Below, piece after piece: positions 7,027-14,792 of a stretch of DNA of 64,000 nucleotides. Position numbers and translations under genes: made by a program. The notes under the pieces were generated by a model that worked only from the letters and a program-made list of their open reading frames with translations, was not told the DNA's origin and searched no databases. Numbering within the stretch: position 1 is the stretch's first letter; every line of letters starts with the position of its first letter. Source of the stretch: JBBSEZ01 sp038239195 (GTDB lineage: Bacteria; Planctomycetota; Planctomycetia; Gemmatales; Gemmataceae); contig JBBSEZ010000002.1 of assembly GCA_038239195.1 (NCBI GenBank), positions 1 through 64,000 of the forward strand, given 5' to 3'.

Positions 7027-10000
7027 ATGAGTACACCTTCTCCGATCGCTCGCCAACGCGTTCTCTTGCACGAACTGGCGAGCGTCGCCGCCGAGAAGGC
7101 CCTCGCCGAGCCGGCCCTCGCCAGGAGCTTTCTCGCCGAGAGAGAGTCCGCCGACAAGGCGCACCAGGAAGCGTGCGACAGCGTCCGCCAGCGCATGGCC
7201 ACGGTCGAGGAAGCGCTGAGCCTGGAGCTCCGCGAGACCCGGGAGATGATCCAGGCTCGCTGGGCCGAGGAGCAGGAGGCCGCGCAGAAAGAATCCGGCG
7301 CGACGCGCCGGGAACTCACCGACCGGTTCGACGCGGAGAAGGAGGCGGCCGAAGCGGGCATCCAGGAGGCGCACTGGGCCGCCGAGGCCGTCCGCGAAGG
7401 CGCGAACAACGACGCGGCGACGCGGCTGCGCGAGAACAACGCCCGCCTGGCCAAGCGCATCGACGAGCTGTGGCCCCTCCACGAGGAGGCGCGTGCCCTC
7501 CTCAAAGGGTGGAACCAGCCGGTCAGCGAAATCGAAGAATCGGCACGGACGACCCCAAGGCCCGACAAACAGTCGTTGCGGAAGATCTCGGAGTGCATCG
7601 GGGAAGTCCACCGCCGTCTCGCAGGGCTCAAAGACCTGGTCGTGCCCCGCTTTCTCAAAGGCGACCGGCTGCTCGGGCTCACGCTCCTCGCGTGGTTGGT
7701 GCTGGTCTTCCCCCTGGGCTGGCTGTCGGCCCTCCTCCTCGACATGGGGAGCAACCTGGCGGCCATCTTCGCGTTCGGCCTTGTCCTCAGCACCGTGCTC
7801 TCGGCGCTGGGCTGGCTGATCGCGCGCACCGTCATCGAGAAGGTGGCGCGGCGGCAGGTCGCGGCGTTGTACCGGCCGATGTGCGAGGCGCTGCTCGATG
7901 CCGAGGCCACGCGGCAACAGCTCCTCCGGCGCTACCAGAGCGAACACGACCAGGTGGTCCGCGACGCCCGGGAGCTCTACGAGCGCGAGCTGGCCAAGTC
8001 CCTGCCCCGGCAGAAGAAGCTCAAGGACGTCGAGCGCCGACGCACCGCGGAGCTCGCTCGCGTGGAGGAACAACTTCAGGCGCAACGGACCAGCAGCGAG
8101 CAGCGCCGGGCCGACGACCTCCTCACGGCGGAGCAACGCCACAGGCTGGACCTCACGCGAGCCGAGCAGGAACACGACGCGAGACTGGAGCAGGCAGAGT
8201 CTCGGCACAAGGCGCAGCGTGAGCAGATCGAGACGCGCCACCTCGCCGAATGGCAAGCGTTGGTCGAGAAGTGGCAGCGGGCCTTGGCGACAGTGCAAAA
8301 GAACGTCGCCGAGATCAACAGCGAGACCGACGCGCTGTTCCCGCCCTGGGACGATCCGTTCTGGAACGACTGGCGGGCGCGCTCCGCACTGCCGCCCGTG
8401 ATGCGATTCGGCTCGTATCGCGTCCAAGCCGAGGGCGTGGTGGACGCCGTGCCGTGGGCGGACGACCGGCCGGCCCCGGCGGCGCTCGACTTCGCGCTCC
8501 CGGCCTTGTGCGCCTTTCCCGAGCCGTCCTCGATCCTGTTCCACGCGCACGACGAGGGGAAAAACCAGGCAGTCGGGGCGCTGCGCACGATCATGTTTCG
8601 GCTGCTGACCTCGGCGCCACCCGGCAAGGTGCGCTTCCTCATCGTGGACCCGGTTGGGCTCGGGCAAAACTTCGCCGCCTTTCTCAACCTGAGCGATTAC
8701 GACGAGGCGCTGGTGGGGGGGCGAGCCTGGACGGAGGCGGTCCACGTCGAGCAGCGACTGGCCGACCTGACGGCGCACATGGAGAACGTCATCCAGAAGT
8801 ATCTGCGCAACCGCTATGCGACGATCGAGGAGTACAACGCCCAGGCCGGCGAGGTGGCCGAGCCCTACCGGGTGCTGGTGGTGGCCAACTTCCCGACCAA
8901 CTTCACTCCCGAGGCGGCGCGCCGGCTGGTGAGCATCGCCCAGAGCGGAGCGCGCTGCGGCGTGTCCACGCTCCTCAGCATCGACACCAGGCAGGAGCTC
9001 CCCAAGGGGCTCGACCTGGCCGACCTCGAGCGCTGCGGCACCAATCTCGAGTGGGAGGATGGGCGGTTCCGCTGGCGCGACGACGACTTCAGCCCCTATC
9101 CGCTTGCCCTCGACCAGATGCCGATGGAGGGCGACGACTTTTGCAATCGCATTCTTCATCAGGTGGGGGAAGGCGCGAGGAACGCGCAGCGCGTCGAGGT
9201 CCCCTTCGAGTTCATCGCGCCGTCCCCGGCGGAGTGGTGGACCGGCTCCACGCGCCAGGGGGTCAGCGTGCCGCTCGGCCGGGCGGGGGCCACGCGCCGG
9301 CAGCTCCTCGAACTGGGCAAGGGGACGTCGCAGCACGCGCTCATCGTGGGCAAGACGGGCTCGGGCAAATCGACGCTGATGCACGCCCTCATCACCAACC
9401 TCGCCCTGTTCTACTCTCCCGACGAGATCGAGCTCTACCTGATCGACTTCAAGAAGGGCGTCGAATTCAAGACGTATGCCACCCACGAACTGCCTCATGC
9501 CCGCGTGGTGGCCATCGAGAGCGAGCGCGAGTTCGGCCTCAGCGTTCTGCAGCGCCTCGACGCGGAACTGAAGCTCCGCGGCGAGCGCTTCCGCGCCGCC
9601 GGGGCGCAGGACGTCGCCGCCTATCGCCTGGCCGTCCCGGAGGCGCGGGCGCCGCGCATTCTCCTGATCGTGGACGAGTTTCAGGAGTTCTTCGTCGAGG
9701 ACGACCGCATCACGCAGGAGACGGCCCGGTTGCTCGACCGGCTGGTTCGGCAAGGCCGGGCCTTCGGCATGCATGTATTGCTAGGCTCGCAGACGCTCGG
9801 CGGGGCCTACAGCCTGGCCCGCAGCACCATCGACCAGATGGCGGTGCGCATCGCGCTCCAATGCAGCGCGGTCGATGCTCATTTGATCCTGAGCGACGAC
9901 AACTCGGCCGCGCGCCTGCTGTCGCGCCCGGGCGAGGCGATCTACAACGATGCCAACGGCCTCGTCGAGGGGAACGATCCCTTTCAGGTGGTCTGGCTGA

Positions 10001-11028
10001 GCGAGGCGCAGCGCGAGCAGTATCTCACGCGCGTTCGCGAACTGGCGGAGCAGCGCCCGTCGAAGCCCCGGCCGGCCACCGTGGTCTTCGAGGGAAACGC
10101 CTCGGCGGACGTGAGCAGGAACCACCTGCTCAATCGGTTGCTAGCTGGGCCGGCGCCGCTTCCCGTTGCGGACGAGGGGCCGTCCTCCCGGGCCGAGGAA
10201 GCCTGGCTGGGCGAGGCGATGGCGCTCGACGAACTGACCTCGGCGACCTTTCGGCGCCGCAACGGCAGCAACCTGTTGATCGTGGGCCAGCAGCCCGAGA
10301 CGGCGCTGGGGATGCTGGCGACAGGGGTGATCGGCCTGGCGGCCCATTCCCCGCCCGCAGCAAACGGCGCTGACCCGATGCGACGGTTTACCATCGTGGA
10401 TGGACACCAGGCCGACGCGCCGCGAACCGGGGCCCTGGCGCGTTTGCCCGACGTGCTCCCGGAGCCGGTGCGGGTGGTCGGCTGGCGGGACCTGCGCGAC
10501 GTCCTGGCGGAACTGAGCGCGGAACTGGATCGGCGCCAGAAAGGCGCCGGCGCGGTCCCCCCGGCCGTCTATCTGGTCCTCTACGCATTGCACCGCATGC
10601 GCGACCTGCGCCGGCAGGAGGACGACTTCGGCTTCTCGGGCCGCGGGGAAGAGCAAGCGGCGTCGCCGGACAAGCAGCTCGCAACGCTGTTGCGCGAGGG
10701 GGCGGGGCTGGGCATTCACGTGCTGATCTGGTGCGACACGCTCAACAACTTGCAGCGGGCCATCGACCGGCAGGCGCTGCGCGAGCTCGCCATGCGGGTG
10801 GTGTTCCAGTTGAGCGTGAGCGATTCGAGCAACTTGATCGACAGCCCGGCGGCCAGCAAGCTGGGGCTGCATCGGGCGCTGTTCTCCAACGAGGAAGACG
10901 GGCGGCTGGAGAAGTTTCGGCCTTACGGGGCGCCATCGGAAGAATGGTTGGCTCGGGTGCGCGAGGAGCTCGGGCAGCGCAAGCCACTCTCCCAGACGGC
11001 GGAGCCGCAAGGCGCTCCGGTCCCTTGA
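7027..11028 (+). CDS. FtsK/SpoIIIE-family ATPase, EssC/EccC-like, with coiled coils
   Basis: 1333 residues. The order is a long N-terminal coiled coil (about 20-210), two transmembrane helices (about 216-265), a second long coiled coil (about 285-440), a degenerate ATPase-like domain (from about 500, no Walker A), a central FtsK/SpoIIIE domain with intact Walker A GKTGSGKST at 775-783 and Walker B LLIVDEF near 880, and a C-terminal domain with a broken P-loop (VGQQPETA near 1087). Three tandem ATPase units after two membrane helices is the EssC/EccC plan, so it is the likely motor of a type VII-like secretion system. Unusually, only the middle unit can bind ATP and there are no FHA domains. 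The start at 7027 lies beyond the repeat; the open frame back to 6910 lies within it. Confidence 0.85.
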   Translation: MSTPSPIARQRVLLHELASVAAEKALAEPALARSFLAERESADKAHQEACDSVRQRMATVEEALSLELRETREMIQARWAEEQEAAQKESGATRRELTDRFDAEKEAAEAGIQEAHWAAEAVREGANNDAATRLRENNARLAKRIDELWPLHEEARALLKGWNQPVSEIEESARTTPRPDKQSLRKISECIGEVHRRLAGLKDLVVPRFLKGDRLLGLTLLAWLVLVFPLGWLSALLLDMGSNLAAIFAFGLVLSTVLSALGWLIARTVIEKVARRQVAALYRPMCEALLDAEATRQQLLRRYQSEHDQVVRDARELYERELAKSLPRQKKLKDVERRRTAELARVEEQLQAQRTSSEQRRADDLLTAEQRHRLDLTRAEQEHDARLEQAESRHKAQREQIETRHLAEWQALVEKWQRALATVQKNVAEINSETDALFPPWDDPFWNDWRARSALPPVMRFGSYRVQAEGVVDAVPWADDRPAPAALDFALPALCAFPEPSSILFHAHDEGKNQAVGALRTIMFRLLTSAPPGKVRFLIVDPVGLGQNFAAFLNLSDYDEALVGGRAWTEAVHVEQRLADLTAHMENVIQKYLRNRYATIEEYNAQAGEVAEPYRVLVVANFPTNFTPEAARRLVSIAQSGARCGVSTLLSIDTRQELPKGLDLADLERCGTNLEWEDGRFRWRDDDFSPYPLALDQMPMEGDDFCNRILHQVGEGARNAQRVEVPFEFIAPSPAEWWTGSTRQGVSVPLGRAGATRRQLLELGKGTSQHALIVGKTGSGKSTLMHALITNLALFYSPDEIELYLIDFKKGVEFKTYATHELPHARVVAIESEREFGLSVLQRLDAELKLRGERFRAAGAQDVAAYRLAVPEARAPRILLIVDEFQEFFVEDDRITQETARLLDRLVRQGRAFGMHVLLGSQTLGGAYSLARSTIDQMAVRIALQCSAVDAHLILSDDNSAARLLSRPGEAIYNDANGLVEGNDPFQVVWLSEAQREQYLTRVRELAEQRPSKPRPATVVFEGNASADVSRNHLLNRLLAGPAPLPVADEGPSSRAEEAWLGEAMALDELTSATFRRRNGSNLLIVGQQPETALGMLATGVIGLAAHSPPAANGADPMRRFTIVDGHQADAPRTGALARLPDVLPEPVRVVGWRDLRDVLAELSAELDRRQKGAGAVPPAVYLVLYALHRMRDLRRQEDDFGFSGRGEEQAASPDKQLATLLREGAGLGIHVLIWCDTLNNLQRAIDRQALRELAMRVVFQLSVSDSSNLIDSPAASKLGLHRALFSNEEDGRLEKFRPYGAPSEEWLARVREELGQRKPLSQTAEPQGAPVP

Positions 11029-11136
11029 GCTCCCTCTCTCGGCAGGGTATCATTCCGTTATCCGCGTCAACGTGGACGTCCCTCCTCACGGGCATGCCGT
11101 GGAAAGGCCCGCTCCTCCTTTCCCGCCTGTCTCTGG

Positions 11137-12594
11137 ATGCAACCAACCATGGCCGACCATGAGGTTTCGCCCCTGTCGCCTCCCAGCAACGAGGACCTGC
11201 GCATCGCGGCCAGGCAGTTCGAGTACGCCAACCGGGCGGCGGTAGGCGGCGACTTCGACCTCGCCATCCAGTGCCTGCGCACCTGCTGCAAGCTCGTCCC
11301 GGGCAACCTCTCCTACCGGCAAGCCCTCCGCAAGGCCCAGAAGAACAAGTACCAGAACAACCTGCGCGGCAGCCTGCTGGCGCCGCTGACCACCTTGTTC
11401 GCGCGGGCCCGGCTGTGGCGCGCCCGGCACCGAGGGGACTACCGGGCAGTGTTGGAGCACGGCGAGGCGATCCTGTCGCGGGGCCCGTGGGACAAGGGCG
11501 CCCAGTTGAGCATGGCGGAGGCCGTGGCCGCCCTCGACCTGCCGCTGATGGCCATCTGGGTGCTGCAACAGGCGCGCGAAAAGAACGGCAACGACGTCCA
11601 GATCAATCGGGCCCTGGCCCGCCTGCTGGAGGAGCAGGGGCACTTCCTCCAGGCCATTCAACTGTGGGAGCTGGTGCGCAAGGCCGCACCGCAGGACGCG
11701 GAGGCGCAGAACAAGGCGCGAGAACTGTCGGCCACCGAGACCATCGCGCGGGCCAAGTACGAGGACGTGGTGACGAAGGAGGCGCCCGGCGCGGTTGCCG
11801 CCAAGTCGCCGGCCGCGCCGGCGCCCCCGCCCGAGAAGATGACGCCGGTCAAGAAACGGGCCGTCCGAGAGGAGAAAGCGCTCCGCGAACGTCTGGGCGC
11901 CACCCCGAGCAACCCGGAGCATTACCTGCAACTGGCCGCGCTGAATTGCCGCAACGGGCACCTCGGGGAGGCCCGCGCCATCCTCGAGCAGGGCCTGAGC
12001 GCGACCGGACAGGCGTTCGAGCTGACGCTTGCCCTGGCAGACCTGGAAATCGAGCCGTTGCGACAGTCTCTCGCCTGGGCCGAGGAACAGTTGCGGGCCG
12101 AGCCCCACGAAGAGAAGCTGGAGAATGCCTGCGGGAAGCTTCGCGCGGAGATCAACGCGCGCGAACTGGCCTGCTATCGGCAGCGCGTGAAGCACGATTC
12201 GGCGGACAACAACCATCGCTTCGAGCTCGGCGTGCGCCTGCTGCGAGCCGGGCAGATCGAGGAAGCCATCTGCGAGCTGCAGGCGGCGCGCTCGGAGGCT
12301 CGGTTGCAGTGGAAGGCGCTGATGCACCTCGGCCATTGCTTCAAGGCGCGCCGGAATTGGCCCCTGGCCAGGCGGAACTTCGAAGAGGCCCTGAAAGGCA
12401 TGCCCGAGGGAGAGAAGGCCGCTCGGAAGGAGTTGCTGTTCTCGCTGGCCATCGGGCACGCCGACGCCGGGGAACTGCCGCGCGCGATCGAACTGGCCCT
12501 CGACCTGGCCAACCTGGATTACGCCTACCGCAACATCGGGCGGCTGCTCGAGGAATGGCAGGGCAGCGTGGCGCTGAAAGCGACAGGGAAGTGA
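11137..12594 (+). CDS. TPR-repeat protein next to the type VII-like ATPase
   Basis: 485 residues, no signal peptide. TPR-like helix pairs cover about 20-190 and 250-470, with a Pro/Ala-rich linker near 215-235. Conserved TPR positions show in GDFDLAIQCL, GHFLQAIQLW, GHLGEARAIL, GQIEEAICEL and NWPLARRNFEEAL. Such scaffolds bind partner proteins. It follows the ATPase by 108 bp in the same direction, so a part in the same apparatus is plausible but unproven. An internal ATG at 11149 is an alternative start; neither has a clear ribosome-binding site. Confidence 0.78.
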   Translation: MQPTMADHEVSPLSPPSNEDLRIAARQFEYANRAAVGGDFDLAIQCLRTCCKLVPGNLSYRQALRKAQKNKYQNNLRGSLLAPLTTLFARARLWRARHRGDYRAVLEHGEAILSRGPWDKGAQLSMAEAVAALDLPLMAIWVLQQAREKNGNDVQINRALARLLEEQGHFLQAIQLWELVRKAAPQDAEAQNKARELSATETIARAKYEDVVTKEAPGAVAAKSPAAPAPPPEKMTPVKKRAVREEKALRERLGATPSNPEHYLQLAALNCRNGHLGEARAILEQGLSATGQAFELTLALADLEIEPLRQSLAWAEEQLRAEPHEEKLENACGKLRAEINARELACYRQRVKHDSADNNHRFELGVRLLRAGQIEEAICELQAARSEARLQWKALMHLGHCFKARRNWPLARRNFEEALKGMPEGEKAARKELLFSLAIGHADAGELPRAIELALDLANLDYAYRNIGRLLEEWQGSVALKATGK

Positions 12595-12657
12595 TCGAAG
12601 CGATGCTCGGGCCAGAGCCTCGACTGTTGGAGGTGTGTGTGGGAGGGATCATCCTCC

Positions 12658-12695
12658 TTGACCGCTCGACCGCTTTTCTTCTATCGTGTTGATAG
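12658..12695 (+). promoter_or_regulatory. Promoter/operator of the GNAT toxin-antitoxin module
   Basis: A TTGACC -35 (12658-12663) is followed after 16-17 bp by an AT-rich TCTATC -10-like element. That element overlaps a perfect inverted repeat CTATC-gtgtt-GATAG (12681-12695). A palindrome over the -10 region just before an antitoxin gene is the usual place for autorepression. Confidence 0.45.
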
Positions 12696-12719
12696 TTCAG
12701 CCCATTCCCAGGTGCCCCC

Positions 12720-12998
12720 ATGCCACCCCTCACCCGAACGACCGATGGCAAGGCCCGGGTCAGCCTCCCGAAAGCCTTCGCCAACACCACGATCATCATC
12801 GAGCAGGTCAGCGATACCGAGCTCCGCATCCGCAAGGCCCCGGTCATTCCCGAGGACGAGCTCCGCTTCTCTGAAGAGATTGCCCGTCCGCTCTCGGACT
12901 GCGACCGCGACCTCTTCCTCGCTTTGCTGGATAACCCGCCGCCAGTGAACGAGTCACTCAAGAAGGCGATGGCGGAGGGGAAGGGGCCCCATGGCTGA
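12720..12998 (+). CDS. Antitoxin: AbrB-like N-terminus with DUF1778-like tail
   Basis: 92 residues. The first 40 (DGKARVSLPKAFANTTIII...LRIRKA) resemble a swapped-hairpin SpoVT/AbrB DNA-binding domain. The C-terminal part (LFLALLDNPPPVNESLKKAM) matches the toxin-neutralising tail of DUF1778 antitoxins, which normally follow a ribbon-helix-helix domain. It overlaps the GNAT gene by 8 bp. The likely role is to bind and silence the acetyltransferase and to repress the pair through the upstream palindrome. The unusual domain pairing is my reading of the sequence. Confidence 0.7.
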   Translation: MPPLTRTTDGKARVSLPKAFANTTIIIEQVSDTELRIRKAPVIPEDELRFSEEIARPLSDCDRDLFLALLDNPPPVNESLKKAMAEGKGPHG

Positions 12999-13500
12999 GT
13001 GGGTGATCGAGCCCTTCGGCCCCGAGCATGAGCGCGACGCCTTCTGCTGCGGGAAGGCCTCGCTCGACACCTTTCTCCGGTCGCTCGTCAGCCAGTACGA
13101 GAAGCGGCGACTGGGGCGCACCTACGTCGCCGTCCAGCCGCCTGCGAAGATAGTCCGAGGATACTACACCCTGGCCTGCGGGGCCGTTTCCTACGACAAC
13201 TTGCCTCCCAAGGCCGCGAAGAAATTGCCCCGCCATCCCGTCCCGGCCATCCTCTTGGCCCGGCTCGCGGTAGACCAAGCGGCTCAGGGACAGGGACTCG
13301 GCCGACGGTTGCTCGTGGACGCGCTCCGGAGGTGCCTCAGTCTTGCCGCCCAACTCGGGGCCCATGCCGTTGAGGTTGAAGCGATTGACGAGCAGGCCAG
13401 GACGTTTTACCAGAAGTATGGTTTCGTCGCCCTCCAAGACAACGACCAGCACCTCTACCTGGCACTCGTAACCATCGAGGACGCTCTCGAGGGCCAGTAA
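12991..13500 (+). CDS. GNAT-family acetyltransferase toxin (TacT/AtaT-like)
   Basis: 169 residues. Motif A is intact: LARLAVDQAAQGQGLGRRLL holds the Q-x-x-G-x-G acetyl-CoA loop. The C-terminal FYQKYGF supplies the conserved Tyr used as general acid in this family. N-terminal CGKASLDTFLRS is typical of TacT/AtaT toxins, which acetylate the amino acid on charged tRNA and stop translation. The start overlaps the antitoxin stop by 8 bp, the standard layout of these pairs. Confidence 0.85.
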   Translation: MAEWVIEPFGPEHERDAFCCGKASLDTFLRSLVSQYEKRRLGRTYVAVQPPAKIVRGYYTLACGAVSYDNLPPKAAKKLPRHPVPAILLARLAVDQAAQGQGLGRRLLVDALRRCLSLAAQLGAHAVEVEAIDEQARTFYQKYGFVALQDNDQHLYLALVTIEDALEGQ

Positions 13501-13540
13501 GGGCGCCGCCCCCTCTTCAACCAGCCCCGCAGCGCCATCC

Positions 13541-14728
13541 TTACTCCGCCGGCCCGAGCGTGACCTCGACCGTCTCCTTCCGGCTCCGATCCCGCAGCAC
13601 CTCCACCCGCACCGTATCGCCAACTTTGTGCTTCGCCAGCACGTCGAACACGTCCTTGGCCTTCTGCACCTCCTGCCCGTCGATGCCGGTCACGACGTCG
13701 CCGACGCGAATGTTCCCCTCGTCGTCGCGGTAGAGCCCCCGCAGCCCCGCCTTCTCCGCCGGCCCGTCGGGCTTCACCTCGCGGATCACCGCCCCCTTCA
13801 GGCGCGCCGACGCCGCGATCTGGTCGGGCAGGAACTCAAGGCCCAGGCCCGGCCGGGTGATCCGCCCGTGTTTGATGAGCTCCGGCACCACCCGCCGCAC
13901 CTCATCGACGGGGATGGCGAAGCCGATTCCCGACGACGAGCCCGACTTGCTGTAGATCGCCGTGTTCACACCGATCAGCCGCCCCGCGGAGTCCAGCAAC
14001 GGGCCGCCGGAGTTGCCGGGGTTGATCGCGGCGTCCGTCTGGATGGCGCCCTTGATGGGGCGGTCCTCCTCCCGCGACAGGATCTCCCGGCCCAGCGCGC
14101 TCACCACACCCGTCGTCAGCGTCTGGTCGAGCCCGAACGGGTTGCCGATCGCATAGACCGTCTGCCCCACTTGCAAGTCGTCCGACGTGCCGACGAGGAT
14201 CGGCACGAGCTTGTCCTGCGGCGCCTCGATCCGCACCACGGCCATGTCCTTGTCGGGGGCGGTCCCGACCACCGTCGCCTTGTAGGTCTTCTGGTCCGCG
14301 AGCGTCACGCGAAGGGCCTCGGCGCCGGCGACCACGTGGTAGTTGGTGACGACGTGCCCGCCCTTGTCCCACACGAAGCCCGACCCGGTGCCCGTGGCGG
14401 CGACGCGCTGGCTGCGAAAGCCATAGGGCCCGGGCGCCGCCGACAGCGTCGTGATGTGAACGACCGAGGGGCGCGTCTGCTTGTAGACGGCGATCCGGCT
14501 CTTCTCCAGCTCCGACAGGTCGCCGCGCGGCGCGACCGCCCGCGGCTCGGCCCATTGTTCGCGGTCGCCGCCGCCCGCCCGCTTCCAGACAGAGCGCACG
14601 AGGAGGCCCCCGCCGACGAGCAGGGCGCACAACATCAGCAGCGTCAGCAGCAAGGGCAGCACCGAGGAGCGAGCCCGGGGCCGCGGGCCCGAGGGCGGGA
14701 GCCAGGGATAGCGGTCGTCGTAGGACAT
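13541..14728 (-). CDS. HtrA/DegP-type serine protease with PDZ domain
   Basis: 395 residues: a short cytoplasmic N-terminus, one membrane anchor (about 22-45), a trypsin-like domain with triad His131 (NYHVV), Asp161 (DMAVV) and Ser240 (GNSGGP), and one C-terminal PDZ domain (about 300-390). It would degrade or refold misfolded proteins on the outer face of the inner membrane. It is the last gene of a minus-strand run clpB-hsp20-lon-htrA, 64 bp after lon, making envelope proteolysis part of one stress operon. The linking gap contains a palindrome and a dispersed-repeat half copy. Confidence 0.92.
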   Translation of the reverse strand: MSYDDRYPWLPPSGPRPRARSSVLPLLLTLLMLCALLVGGGLLVRSVWKRAGGGDREQWAEPRAVAPRGDLSELEKSRIAVYKQTRPSVVHITTLSAAPGPYGFRSQRVAATGTGSGFVWDKGGHVVTNYHVVAGAEALRVTLADQKTYKATVVGTAPDKDMAVVRIEAPQDKLVPILVGTSDDLQVGQTVYAIGNPFGLDQTLTTGVVSALGREILSREEDRPIKGAIQTDAAINPGNSGGPLLDSAGRLIGVNTAIYSKSGSSSGIGFAIPVDEVRRVVPELIKHGRITRPGLGLEFLPDQIAASARLKGAVIREVKPDGPAEKAGLRGLYRDDEGNIRVGDVVTGIDGQEVQKAKDVFDVLAKHKVGDTVRVEVLRDRSRKETVEVTLGPAE

Positions 14729-14750
14729 GGTTCGAGGGGGTTGGAGTTTG

Positions 14751-14789
14751 GGGCCCCAGGTGGGGCCCCCTCTTGCTTGTCGTTTCGCG
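14751..14789. repeat. Palindrome plus half copy of dispersed repeat between lon and htrA
   Basis: A GGGGCCCCA/TGGGGCCCC palindrome (about 14751-14770) is followed directly by CTCTTGCTTGTCGTTTCGCG (14770-14789). The latter is identical to the right arm of the perfect hairpin at 57105-57154. It lies in the lon-htrA spacer and could attenuate read-through into htrA. Confidence 0.55.
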
Positions 14790-14792
14790 CTT

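Noticed and set aside
6940..9774. A 944-residue minus-strand frame across the ATPase gene
   Set aside because: It is antisense to the conserved FtsK/SpoIIIE ATPase and has composition typical of GC-rich antisense frames.
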